Below, piece after piece: positions 25,989 to 34,444 of a stretch of 34,444 nt of DNA. The translations under genes and the position numbers were made by a program. Location of the stretch: positions 1-34,444 of the forward strand of contig JAMOQL010000203.1 of assembly GCA_027064025.1 (NCBI GenBank), given 5' to 3'. The notes beneath the pieces were generated by a model, which worked only from the letters and a program-made list of their open reading frames with translations, was not told the origin of the DNA and ran no database searches. Positions within the stretch are counted from its first letter, which is position 1, and every line of letters starts with the position of its first letter. This DNA is from Bacteroidales bacterium (lineage in GTDB: Bacteria > Bacteroidota > Bacteroidia > Bacteroidales > JAFGXI01).

Positions 25989-26882
25989 ATGATTAAAAAT
26001 AATAAAAAAAATATTGCACTTGTTTTGGCAAGTGGTGGTGCTAGAGGTCTTGCTCACATTGGAGCTATTGAAGAACTTGAAAAGCGAGGTTATAAAATAA
26101 ATTCTGTTGCAGGAAGCTCAATAGGAAGTGTTATTGCTGGTCTTTATGCTGCCGGAAAGCTTACTGAATTCGCCAATTGGGTAAAAACTTTAAGTAGAAT
26201 TGATGTTTATAAATTAATGGATTTTACTTTTAATCTGGGATTTGTTAAGGCCGATAAAGTTTTTGATGAGATTAAAAAGTTTACTGGCAACTGGAGGATA
26301 GAGGATTTACCTATTAGCACTTCAATCGTTAGCGTTGATATAAATACTCGAAAAGAAGTAGTCTTTACCTCAGGTGACCTATTTACTGCTATACGTGCAA
26401 GTATTGCATATCCTACCGTTATTACACCCTTGAAATATGATAATATGTTGCTTGTAGATGGTGGACTTCTTAATCCTATACCTGTAAACAGAGTGAAAAG
26501 AATTGATGGCGATTTGTTATTTGCTATAGATTTAAGTGCCGAAATTCCATACCCAAAAAGAAAAAAGAAAAAAAGGAATTTACAATCAAGTCATTTAATG
26601 TCTTATTCCCAAGTAAAGAATATTTTAAGTAAATGGGTAAAAGAAGATTCCTCACGGAAAAATAAAGAAAGATGGTCTTATCTTAAACTTATGGAAGAGT
26701 CGCTTTTAACTATGCATAGACAGATTAGTAATTTGACTTTGGAAAATAATAAGGTTGATTTGTTAATTCCAGTATCTCACGAGTGTGCGGATTTATTTGA
26801 TTTTTATTATGCTGAAGAACTGATTGAGTATGGTCGCATGCAGGCTGTTGAGGCTCTTGATAAGTATGAAGCTACACTTTAA
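25989..26882 (+). CDS. patatin-like phospholipase
   Basis: Serine lipase or acylhydrolase of the patatin/RssA family with a Ser-Asp dyad. The oxyanion hole is in ASGGARGLAHIG (14-25), the nucleophile S44 is in GSSIG (42-46) and D157 is in the DGG motif. The 297-residue length fits RssA-like proteins. There is no signal peptide, so it acts in the cytoplasm or at the inner membrane face. A Lys/Arg-rich stretch (about 185-195, PKRKKKKRN) may bind acidic lipid. It lies 25 nt after the GT4 gene and 9 nt before the amidohydrolase gene. Confidence 0.92.
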   Translation: MIKNNKKNIALVLASGGARGLAHIGAIEELEKRGYKINSVAGSSIGSVIAGLYAAGKLTEFANWVKTLSRIDVYKLMDFTFNLGFVKADKVFDEIKKFTGNWRIEDLPISTSIVSVDINTRKEVVFTSGDLFTAIRASIAYPTVITPLKYDNMLLVDGGLLNPIPVNRVKRIDGDLLFAIDLSAEIPYPKRKKKKRNLQSSHLMSYSQVKNILSKWVKEDSSRKNKERWSYLKLMEESLLTMHRQISNLTLENNKVDLLIPVSHECADLFDFYYAEELIEYGRMQAVEALDKYEATL

Positions 26883-26891
26883 GTAAAGTTT

Positions 26892-28052
26892 ATGATTAAA
26901 AGATTCACAGCTGATTATATTTATTTAATAGATGAACATCCTTTGAAAAATGGGGTTGTGAGTATTGACGCTAACGGAAGAATTATTGATATTTCTACCA
27001 GGCTTCAAGGAAACGAAACGTATGTTGATGGTATTATATGTCCCGGGTTTATTAATGTGCATTGTCATACCGAACTTTCTTTTGCAAAAGATAAGATTGA
27101 ACCAAATTTAGGCATAGATTCTTTTATTTATCAGCTTGAGGTACTTAAGAAAAAAATAAGTCTTGATGCGAAGAATCAGGCTGTTATTAAAGCATTAGAG
27201 GAGATGCTCAATAATGGTATTGTAGCTGTTGGTGATATAATGAATACCGATTTAAGCATTAATGCTAAAAGAGAGTCTAATTTGTTATTCTACAATTTTA
27301 TAGAAGTTTTTGGGTCCCAGTACAAAGATGCTGAAAATATATGGTATTCTGCGCTTTCATTGTTTGATAAAGCTGATAAGCCTAAAAATATCGTGCCACA
27401 TGCTCCTTATTCATTATCGCGCACGCTTTTTCAGAAACTAAGAGATTTCAATAAAAGTAGTGATATTATCAGCATGCATCACCTTGAGAGCAAGGGCGAA
27501 ATTGAATATTTTGAATCTGGTAGTGGTCCTATTGCCGATAGAATGAAAAAGTGGGGACTAAGTATTCCTGCACATATTCCAACATCACAACGACCACTTA
27601 AAAGTATTTCTGAATTTATTGTAAATAATGATAATATATTGTTAATTCATAATTCTTTTGCTGATAATCAGGATGTTGAGTTTGCTAAGGAAACGTTTAA
27701 CAATACATATTATGGACTTTGTCCAAAGGCAAATTTATTTATAGAGAAAGTCTTGCCACCTATTGATATGCTTATGAATAGTGGGGTTAATATATGCCTT
27801 GGTACTGATAGTTTGGCTTCCAATAATAGTCTTAGTATTTTTGATGAAATGAAAACTATTGATAAAGCATTTAAGATTCCATTAGAGGAATTAATTGCTT
27901 GGGCTACAATAAATGGTGCAAAAGCACTTAATCTTGACTTAGATTTGGGGAGTATAAGTATAGGTAAAAAACCAGGATTAATTGCTATCACTAATCTTGA
28001 TAAAACAGATTATCATAGACTTGCAAATGCAACTTTTAGTGTGTTGAGATAA
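26892..28052 (+). CDS. amidohydrolase, deaminase-type (aminohydrolase family)
   Basis: Metal-dependent hydrolase of the amidohydrolase superfamily, in the subgroup that includes aminodeoxyfutalosine, SAH and guanine deaminases. Metal ligands are visible: H57 and H59 in VHCHTELS, a His in MHHLES, a His in LIHNSF and the Asp in GTDSLASN. PHAPYSLS is also typical of this group. The length (386) is slightly short of the usual about 400-450. The substrate is not known; an aminofutalosine-type deaminase would imply an alternative menaquinone route, but no partner genes are present. It lies 9 nt after the patatin gene and 60 nt before nadB. Confidence 0.88.
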   Translation: MIKRFTADYIYLIDEHPLKNGVVSIDANGRIIDISTRLQGNETYVDGIICPGFINVHCHTELSFAKDKIEPNLGIDSFIYQLEVLKKKISLDAKNQAVIKALEEMLNNGIVAVGDIMNTDLSINAKRESNLLFYNFIEVFGSQYKDAENIWYSALSLFDKADKPKNIVPHAPYSLSRTLFQKLRDFNKSSDIISMHHLESKGEIEYFESGSGPIADRMKKWGLSIPAHIPTSQRPLKSISEFIVNNDNILLIHNSFADNQDVEFAKETFNNTYYGLCPKANLFIEKVLPPIDMLMNSGVNICLGTDSLASNNSLSIFDEMKTIDKAFKIPLEELIAWATINGAKALNLDLDLGSISIGKKPGLIAITNLDKTDYHRLANATFSVLR

Positions 28053-28112
28053 TCTGGCTACAGATAATATTTATTAAATTAGAATAAAGAATATATATTT
28101 TAGATAGTAATT

Positions 28113-29678
28113 ATGCGTAAAGAAATTGATTTCTTGGTAATTGGATCTGGTATAGCTGGGTTAACTTATGCACTAAAAGTAGCTAATTATGGCAAAGTAG
28201 CTGTTGTATCTAAAGCCTTTGCTGATGAGACTTCTACTAAATATGCACAGGGAGGAATAGCAACTGTAATGTATTCTCCGGATTCCTATAAAAAGCATAT
28301 CGAGGATACACTGGTGGCGGGTGCTGGTCTTTGTGATAGAGAAGTTGTGGAAATGGTTGTTAGCGAAGGCAGGGATAGAATAGAAGAGCTTATAGCTTGG
28401 GGAACTGATTTTGATAGAGAAAATGATGGTAACTATGCTCTTGGACGCGAAGGTGGGCATTCCGAAAATAGAATTCTTCATCATAAGGATACAACAGGAA
28501 AAGAAATTATTAGAGCTTTGTTGAAACGTGCTAAAAATCATTCTAATATAGAATTATTTGAAGGATATTTTGCAATAGATTTAATTACGCAGCATCATTT
28601 AGGAAAAAAGGTTACTAGACATGATAAAGATATAACTTGCTTTGGGGCGTATATCTTGAATCCTCAACTTAATAAAATTGATACTATTCTTTCAAAAATT
28701 ACAATGCTTGCAACTGGAGGGAGTGGTAATGTTTATCGCACAACAACAAATCCAGTAGTTGCTACTGGAGATGGTATTGCAATGGCTTATAGAGCTAAGG
28801 CTGTTGTTGAGAATATGGAATTTATACAGTTTCATCCTACTAGTCTTTATAATCCTGGAGAGAAGCCTAGTTTCTTGATTACTGAGGCATTACGTGGTTT
28901 TGGTGGAATATTACGCAATCATAAAGGTGAAAAATTTATGCATAAGTATGATGATAGACTTGAACTGGCACCAAGAGATATCGTTACGCGTGCTATAGAT
29001 ACAGAAATGAAGAAACAGGGGAGAAGTCATGTTTTTCTTGACTGCACTCACTTAAATCCAAATGAATTGATTTCTGAATTCCCCGGGATTTATGCTAAAT
29101 GTTTAAGCATAGGGATAGATATCCGTAATGATATGATTCCTGTTGTGCCTGCTGCACATTATACTTGCGGAGGTATTAATGTTAATAAATATGGGCAAAC
29201 AACAGTAAGTAATTTATATGCTTCTGGTGAATGCTCATCAACAGGCTTACATGGTGCTAATAGGTTGGCTTCAAATTCCTTACTAGAAGCAATTGTGTAT
29301 TCTCATAGAGCCGCACAAAAATCTATACAATTGTTTAGAAATATAGAATTTAAACGTGAAGTGCCTGATTGGGATGATACTGGTTTGATATTAAATGAAG
29401 AGTTAATATTAATAACACAAACACAACGCGAATTGCAAAATATTATGAGCTCTTATGTTAGTATTGTAAGGTCTGATTTACGATTGCAACGTGCTCTTGA
29501 TAGGTTGCAACTTATTTATAAAGAGACAGAAGATTTATATAAAAAGTCAATTCTTAATAGAGAATTATGCGTCTTGAGAAATCTAATTAACGTTTCATAT
29601 TTGATTGTTAAAATGGCTATAAATCGAAAAGAAAGTGTTGGGCTTCATTATTCAATTGATTATCCTAAAATAAAGTAG
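28113..29678 (+). CDS. nadB: L-aspartate oxidase
   Basis: FAD enzyme that oxidises L-aspartate to iminoaspartate, the first step of de novo NAD synthesis; NadA then makes quinolinate. The 521-residue protein has the FAD-binding VIGSGIAGLTYAL (9-21), YAQGGIATV, the HHKDTTGKEI segment, the active-site-type HPTSLY, the substrate-domain YTCGGINVN and the C-terminal HGANRLASNSLLEA that closes on FAD. This combination and length separate NadB from succinate dehydrogenase flavoprotein. Neither nadA nor nadC is in the window. It sits at the end of the glycosyltransferase-amidohydrolase run, 60 nt after its neighbour. Confidence 0.95.
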   Translation: MRKEIDFLVIGSGIAGLTYALKVANYGKVAVVSKAFADETSTKYAQGGIATVMYSPDSYKKHIEDTLVAGAGLCDREVVEMVVSEGRDRIEELIAWGTDFDRENDGNYALGREGGHSENRILHHKDTTGKEIIRALLKRAKNHSNIELFEGYFAIDLITQHHLGKKVTRHDKDITCFGAYILNPQLNKIDTILSKITMLATGGSGNVYRTTTNPVVATGDGIAMAYRAKAVVENMEFIQFHPTSLYNPGEKPSFLITEALRGFGGILRNHKGEKFMHKYDDRLELAPRDIVTRAIDTEMKKQGRSHVFLDCTHLNPNELISEFPGIYAKCLSIGIDIRNDMIPVVPAAHYTCGGINVNKYGQTTVSNLYASGECSSTGLHGANRLASNSLLEAIVYSHRAAQKSIQLFRNIEFKREVPDWDDTGLILNEELILITQTQRELQNIMSSYVSIVRSDLRLQRALDRLQLIYKETEDLYKKSILNRELCVLRNLINVSYLIVKMAINRKESVGLHYSIDYPKIK

Positions 29679-29757
29679 TAATCGTAGTATTATATTTTTT
29701 TGTCAGAAATATAACTTTAAGTCGATAAATAAGCATTATTATTAACGGATATTCATC

Positions 29758-29787
29758 TTGACAATATTGTCAATTTTAGTATTTTAG
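29758..29787 (+). promoter_or_regulatory. promoter of the DsbD gene with overlapping palindrome
   Basis: TTGACAATATTGTCAA (29758-29773) is a perfect 16-bp palindrome. Its first three bases also form the TTG upstream element, followed after exactly 19 nt by TATTTTAG (29780-29787), one base from TAnnTTTG. A protein bound to the palindrome would cover the upstream promoter element, so it fits a repressor operator. The start codon is about 65 nt downstream. Confidence 0.55.
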
Positions 29788-29852
29788 CAAAGTTTTTATT
29801 TTACAGTTTTATATACCTAAATATACATTATATCAACGATAAAACATTAATT

Positions 29853-31964
29853 ATGAGGAATATACAAATTCTTTTTTTAAGTATTTTTTTACTTGCCGCT
29901 AATTTTTCTATTAATGCTCAAAGTTTAAGTAATTTTGGGAAAAAGGAAGAAGTAAAAGACCCTGTAAGCTGGACTAAGTCATATGCTAAAACTGGAGACA
30001 ATGAATACATATTGACTTTTAAAGCTAAAGTAGAACCTCATTGGCATTTTTATTCTCAATATAGTGAGGGAACAATGCCTATGGCTTTTTATTTTGATGA
30101 TATTGTTGGATATGAAAGAGTTGGAGATGTTTTGGAATCTCCCAAACCAAAAGAAGAATATGACGAAACATTAGGTGGGTTAACAAAATATTGGGATAAA
30201 TCAGCAACTTTTACTCAGAAAATTAAACTAACAGCACCTTCTGCTAATGTGCATGGTGCTATTGAGTTTCAAGCTTGTATAGATGGTGCTTGTACAATGC
30301 TTACCTATAACTTTAGTTTCGATATTAAAGGTGATGTAAATACCAAAGTTGAAAAGCCTAATGAAGTAGGGAAAAAAACTAATGTTGATATAACCCCTAA
30401 ACTAGTTGATACTGAAAAGGTTGAAAATAATATTGCTGACAATAAGATTCCTAATGTTAAAGAAAATGAAGTTGATAAAACAACAAAAGAAAATAAAATT
30501 GAATTAAGCGATGAAGCGTGGAAAGAATTGATCTATGAGCCTATAATTGAGGACCTAAATCAATTGGGTAATGAAAATTCCATTGCTAACAAGAGTTTTC
30601 TTATTATCTTTTTATTAGGATTTGTTGGTGGATTTGTGGCATTGATGACACCTTGTGTTTGGCCTATGATTCCTATGACAGTAAGTTTTTTTATTAAGAA
30701 AGCAGATAAAGCTTCAGGTAAAAGAGATGCTTTTATTTATGGGATTTCTATTGTTTTAATATATCTTATTTTTGGTCTTGGGGTAACAGCTATATTCGGT
30801 GCTGATGCTATGAATGCAATGGCTACATCTGCAATATTTAATATTATTTTCTTTGCTATTTTACTTGTCTTTGCTATATCCTTTTTCGGTGCTTTTGAAA
30901 TAATGCTACCAACAAAGTGGACAAATAAAATGGATGAAAAAGCAGATAAAACTTCTGGTTTGCTTAGTATTTTCTTTATGGCCTTTACTCTGGTTTTAGT
31001 TTCTTTTTCTTGTACCGGTCCAATCATTGGAACTTTATTAGTAGAAGCTGTAACTAAAGGTATGTGGGGACCAGCAATAGGTATGACTGGTTTCTCTCTC
31101 GCTTTAGCACTTCCATTTACACTATTTGCTATATTCCCTTCAATGATGAAGAAAATGCCAAAATCAGGTGGTTGGTTGAATTCAGTGAAAGTAGTTTTAG
31201 GATTCTTAGAATTAGCTTTAGCATTAAAATTTCTTTCTGTTGCAGATATGGCATATCACTGGCATTTGCTTGATAGAGAAGTGTTTTTAGTGTTATGGAT
31301 AGTAATTTTTACTCTATTAGGAATGTATTTATTAGGAAAACTTATGTTTAGTCATGATTCCAAAATGGAAAAAGTTGGTATTTTTAGATTCTTTCTTGCC
31401 ATAATATCATTTTCTTTTGCACTTTATATGGTTCCCGGACTTTGGGGCGCACCTCTTAAAGCTATTTCTGCTTTTTCTCCTCCTATCACAACTCAGGATT
31501 TTAATCTTTATGAAGGAACTGTTGAAGCAAAATTCGATGATTATGATGAAGGAATGGAATATGCAAGGAAGCATAAAATGCCTGTGATTATTGACTTTAC
31601 AGGTTGGGGATGTGTAAATTGTAGAAATATGGAATTGGCTGTTTGGGCTGACCCAAAAGTTAAAGATATTCTCGAGAATGATTATGTACTTATTTCTCTA
31701 TTTGTTGATGACAAAAAACCATTGTCTGGCGAAAGAGTTAGAGTTTCAGAATTAACAGGAAATAAACTGCGTTCTGTAGGTAATTTGTGGAGTGATTTAC
31801 AGATTAGTAAATTTGGACAATCATCTCAACCATATTATTTTGCATTAGATTATAAAGGTAAACCTCTTACTGCTCCTATAGCATACGAATTAGATGTTAA
31901 TAAGTATAAGGAGTTTCTAAATAAAGGTTTAAAAGAGTTTAAAAAGCGTTTTCCAAATAATTAA
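29853..31964 (+). CDS. DsbD-type thiol:disulfide interchange protein
   Basis: Carries reducing power from cytoplasmic thioredoxin across the inner membrane to periplasmic substrates such as DsbC or cytochrome c maturation proteins. The 703 residues show all three DsbD parts. A signal peptide (1-22) and an N-terminal periplasmic alpha domain hold the Cys pair C142 and C147 (QACIDGACTM). The membrane domain (about 250-540, eight spans) holds the redox pair C268 (TPCVWPM) and C387 (FSCTGPI). A C-terminal thioredoxin domain has GWGCVNC (C587, C590). A charged linker of about 90 residues (155-245, Lys/Asn/Glu-rich) joins the first two. All six redox cysteines are present. It is transcribed alone. 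Confidence 0.93.
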   Translation: MRNIQILFLSIFLLAANFSINAQSLSNFGKKEEVKDPVSWTKSYAKTGDNEYILTFKAKVEPHWHFYSQYSEGTMPMAFYFDDIVGYERVGDVLESPKPKEEYDETLGGLTKYWDKSATFTQKIKLTAPSANVHGAIEFQACIDGACTMLTYNFSFDIKGDVNTKVEKPNEVGKKTNVDITPKLVDTEKVENNIADNKIPNVKENEVDKTTKENKIELSDEAWKELIYEPIIEDLNQLGNENSIANKSFLIIFLLGFVGGFVALMTPCVWPMIPMTVSFFIKKADKASGKRDAFIYGISIVLIYLIFGLGVTAIFGADAMNAMATSAIFNIIFFAILLVFAISFFGAFEIMLPTKWTNKMDEKADKTSGLLSIFFMAFTLVLVSFSCTGPIIGTLLVEAVTKGMWGPAIGMTGFSLALALPFTLFAIFPSMMKKMPKSGGWLNSVKVVLGFLELALALKFLSVADMAYHWHLLDREVFLVLWIVIFTLLGMYLLGKLMFSHDSKMEKVGIFRFFLAIISFSFALYMVPGLWGAPLKAISAFSPPITTQDFNLYEGTVEAKFDDYDEGMEYARKHKMPVIIDFTGWGCVNCRNMELAVWADPKVKDILENDYVLISLFVDDKKPLSGERVRVSELTGNKLRSVGNLWSDLQISKFGQSSQPYYFALDYKGKPLTAPIAYELDVNKYKEFLNKGLKEFKKRFPNN

Positions 31965-32362
31965 TTTTATATTTTCTTGATAGAATTTGGTGAATATTAA
32001 CAGAATATGTACGAAATCCCACGTTTATTTAATTGTAGGATTATTTAATCATATTAATTCATAACAATAATTTTGATTGTGTTTCACCGTTTATCAATGT
32101 TATATTGTAATTTATCGTTTTATTTATCTCGTATTATTTGAGTTAAATCATTAATACTTAAATTTTGGTATCATAAGAATTAAAAGTACGTTTGTTAATT
32201 TATTGAAATACAATTAAATAAAGAAAACTAATTTAATACGGTGAATAATACAGATTAATTATCATTTTTATTTATGAATAATCACTGTTTAAACTAGAAG
32301 AATAGTTTTCAAATATTTTATCAATTATTTTAAGGTATCTTTGCACAATTATATTTTAGACT
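31965..32362. other. AT-rich intergenic region before the DEAD-box gene
   Basis: This 398-bp gap has no frame of useful length, no strong hairpin and no T-run terminator for the DsbD gene. The only recognisable feature is the -7 box at its right end (32336-32343). Its size is large compared with other gaps between co-directional genes here. Confidence 0.5.
32336..32343 (+). promoter_or_regulatory. -7 box of the DEAD-box helicase gene
   Basis: TATCTTTG is an exact match to TAnnTTTG, 19 nt before the ATG, giving a short leader. No clear TTG is found at 19-21 nt upstream, so support is partial. Confidence 0.45.
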
Positions 32363-33610
32363 ATGAAATTCCAAGATTACCGCATCGATAATGATATAAA
32401 AAGGAGTATTGCAAAAATGGGTTATAAAAAACCTACTGATATTCAATATAAATCTATTCCTCCAATACTTAGAGGAGAAGATGTGCTTGCTATTGCACAA
32501 ACAGGAACAGGTAAAACTGCTGCTTATGCAATTCCTATTTTACATCTGTTACAAGAAGGAATTTTACGTGGCAAAAGTCGAGGTATTAAATGTCTTGTTA
32601 TGGCCCCAACTCATGAATTGGCACAGCAAATTGAAATGGTTTTTAAAGAGTTAGGGAAATATACTAGAGTGAAAATATTTAGTATTCATGGTGGTGTTGA
32701 CCAAGATCCTCAAAAAGAAAAACTTGCTAAAGGTGTAGATGTATTAGTGGCAACACCTGGAAGGATGTTTGACCTTGTAAGTCAAGGGGATTTAAATCTT
32801 AGTAAAGTAGAGACATTGGTTCTTGATGAAGCTGACCACATGCTAGACCTGGGTTTTATAAAAGATATTCGCGATTTAGTAAAGCATTTACCTAGAAAAC
32901 GTCAGACATTATTTTTCTCTGCAACTATTGATGATAAGATTAAAAAAATTGCCTATTCGCTTGTTAGAAATGCCATTAGGATTCAGATTTCCCCAAAAGA
33001 TCCAGTAGCAAAGAATATAGAGCATTCTGTAGCTTTTATAGAAATGGATGATAAGAGATTTTTCCTTGAATATCTCCTTAAATCTAATGCCGAAAAGAAA
33101 GTCCTTGTTTTCGTTAGAACAAAAGTAAGAGCTGAGAGAGTTAAAAAAGCCATGGGTAGAGTAGGTGTTACTACTGATACTATTCATAGTGATAAATTGC
33201 AACAAGAAAGAGAAATAATTATGTCTTCTTTTAGAAATTCTACTCTTAAGGTTTTAATAGCTACCGATGTTAGTGCTAGAGGAATTGATATTCCAAATGT
33301 TGAGTATGTTGTTAATTATGATTTACCTGAGACTTCAGAGTATTATGTACATAGGGTAGGGCGAACAGGTCGTGGAAGTCAAAAAGGTCAAGCAGTATCA
33401 TTCTGTGCTAAAGAAGAGAGAGATTTGTTATTACAAATTGAAGAAAATCTTGGTAAACCAATACATCGTATAGAAATATCGAAGCGTGAATACGCTATTA
33501 CTATGCAAATGACTAATGAAAATGATTATGATTGGCGGAAAGTAATTGATGAGATTGAAAAAGAAGATATTGCCTATACAAATAGAAAAAAGAAAAAGAG
33601 AAAACGTTAA
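32363..33610 (+). CDS. DEAD-box RNA helicase, RhlE-like
   Basis: ATP-dependent RNA helicase acting on structured RNA (ribosome assembly or mRNA turnover). The 415 residues carry the Q motif (about 20-33, KKPTDIQYKSIP), motif I AQTGTGKT (45-52), motif II DEAD (155-158), motif III SAT (186-188) and motif VI HRVGRTGRG in the C-terminal RecA lobe. The protein ends in a short basic tail (NRKKKKRKR), shorter than the tail of E. coli RhlE. The dGTPase gene follows after 6 nt and is probably in the same transcript. Confidence 0.95.
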   Translation: MKFQDYRIDNDIKRSIAKMGYKKPTDIQYKSIPPILRGEDVLAIAQTGTGKTAAYAIPILHLLQEGILRGKSRGIKCLVMAPTHELAQQIEMVFKELGKYTRVKIFSIHGGVDQDPQKEKLAKGVDVLVATPGRMFDLVSQGDLNLSKVETLVLDEADHMLDLGFIKDIRDLVKHLPRKRQTLFFSATIDDKIKKIAYSLVRNAIRIQISPKDPVAKNIEHSVAFIEMDDKRFFLEYLLKSNAEKKVLVFVRTKVRAERVKKAMGRVGVTTDTIHSDKLQQEREIIMSSFRNSTLKVLIATDVSARGIDIPNVEYVVNYDLPETSEYYVHRVGRTGRGSQKGQAVSFCAKEERDLLLQIEENLGKPIHRIEISKREYAITMQMTNENDYDWRKVIDEIEKEDIAYTNRKKKKRKR

Positions 33611-33616
33611 TTTTAT

Positions 33617-34444
33617 ATGAACTGGGATACTTTACTTAATAGCCAACGACTTGGTGATACACGAAAAGATTATGATACTTTTATTCATAGGTCTGCCTTT
33701 CAGCGTGATTTTGATAGAATAATTTTTTCATCAGCTTTTAGGAGAATGCAGGATAAAACACAAGTTTTTCCTGTGCCAGAAAGTGACTTTGTTCATAATA
33801 GACTTACTCATAGTTTAGAAGTAGCAATGGTAGGGCGTTCACTAGGTAATCTTGCCGGTGAATATATTCTTGAAATAGAACCTAGTTTGAAAGAAAATCA
33901 CAGTATGAATATGTTTGGCGATATTGTGGCAGCAGCAGCATTGGCTCATGATTTGGGAAATCCACCCTTCGGACACTCTGGTGAAAAGGCTATTGGTGAT
34001 TATTTTCAGAAGAATATTGAATTAAAAAAGAAATTTAATTTATCAGATTTGCAATGGAACGACCTTCTAAATTATGAAGGTAATGCTCAAGGATTTAGAT
34101 TATTAACTAATCATCACCCAGGCGAAGTGCAAGGTGGTATGCGTTTAACATATTCAACATTAGCTACTTTTGCAAAGTACCCAAGACTTTCTTTGCTTGA
34201 TAATTCTAAACTGATAGATAGCAGTATTAAACGTACTTCTGCCAAAAAATTCTCTTTCTTTTTTAGCGAAGCAGATACTTTCAATAATGTAGCTATTCAG
34301 ACAGGATTGAAGAATATTAGTGATAATTCTCAAGAGAAGGTTTGGTGTCGGCATCCTTTAGCATTCTTGGTGGAAGCTGCTGATAATATTTGTTATAGAA
34401 TAATAGATTTAGAAGATGGTTTTAAGCTTGGTTATTTAACAATT
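33617..34444 (+). CDS. dgt: deoxyguanosinetriphosphate triphosphohydrolase (3' end beyond window)
   Basis: HD-domain enzyme that cleaves dGTP (and related dNTPs) to the nucleoside plus tripolyphosphate, controlling dNTP pools. The frame starts at ATG 33617, 6 nt after the helicase gene, and is open to the right edge (276 codons, about 60% of the usual about 450). The N-terminus (SAFRRMQDKTQVFPV), H65 in NRLTHSLEVA, H111-D112 in AHDLGNPPFGHSGE and ADNICYRIIDLEDG all match dGTPases, so the metal site is intact. The C-terminal part is missing from the window. Confidence 0.93.
   Translation, partial: MNWDTLLNSQRLGDTRKDYDTFIHRSAFQRDFDRIIFSSAFRRMQDKTQVFPVPESDFVHNRLTHSLEVAMVGRSLGNLAGEYILEIEPSLKENHSMNMFGDIVAAAALAHDLGNPPFGHSGEKAIGDYFQKNIELKKKFNLSDLQWNDLLNYEGNAQGFRLLTNHHPGEVQGGMRLTYSTLATFAKYPRLSLLDNSKLIDSSIKRTSAKKFSFFFSEADTFNNVAIQTGLKNISDNSQEKVWCRHPLAFLVEAADNICYRIIDLEDGFKLGYLTI

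Noticed and set aside
28051-28065. Terminator between the amidohydrolase gene and nadB
   Set aside because: The ATCTG-gcta-CAGAT stem has only five base pairs, overlaps the stop codon region and lacks a proper T-run.

Overview
The window looks like a chromosomal segment of a member of the Bacteroidota. The DNA is strongly AT-rich. A large secreted protein carries a type IX secretion (T9SS) C-terminal sorting domain. Several genes are preceded by the Bacteroidota-type -7 box TAnnTTTG, some with TTG about 19-21 nt upstream. The Cas9 is of the long type II-C form seen in this phylum. A lower rank cannot be assigned from the sequence alone. No tRNA, rRNA, insertion sequence or CRISPR array was seen.

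Layout. (1) 1-4303 (-): a type II-C cas9 whose 3' end lies beyond the left edge (1434 codons visible, all catalytic residues present). Divergent from it, at about 4421-4507 (+), is a tracrRNA with anti-repeat, nexus-like hairpin and intrinsic terminator. The adaptation genes and the array are presumably off the left edge. (2) 4508-5140: non-coding DNA rich in hairpins, including a 92-bp imperfect inverted repeat, two terminators and a possible 24-aa membrane peptide. (3) 5141-7522 (-): a K+-dependent membrane pyrophosphatase (hppA) with an unusual Thr-rich tail. (4) 8114-11287 (+): the T9SS cargo protein, with two direct repeats just upstream of its promoter. (5) 11350-15529 (-): a small protein of unknown function, an ECF sigma factor, a MORN/YwqK-type repeat protein, a voltage-gated K+ channel with a zinc-ribbon tail, prmC, and a protein built from 25-residue repeats. 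(6) 15669-18907 (+): an ABC uptake system of the iron-siderophore/cobalamin type (lipoprotein, FecCD permease, ATPase). (7) 19046-21241 (+): recQ. (8) 21276-23278 (-): CCA-adding enzyme and an overlapping YfcE-type phosphodiesterase. (9) 23334-29678 (+): a tightly packed run of DUF4199 protein, GT2 and GT4 glycosyltransferases, patatin-like lipase, amidohydrolase and L-aspartate oxidase (nadB). (10) 29853-31964 (+): a DsbD-type thiol:disulfide transporter with a perfect palindrome over its promoter. (11) 32363-34444 (+): a DEAD-box RNA helicase and a dGTPase cut by the right edge.

Most of the window is ordinary chromosomal housekeeping. The accessory parts are the left-edge CRISPR locus, the hairpin-rich segment beside it, and the secreted T9SS protein. 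The items most worth follow-up are the tracrRNA and its possible competing fold, the exact 25-residue repeat protein, the channel-zinc ribbon fusion, and the promoter-overlapping palindrome and direct repeats.
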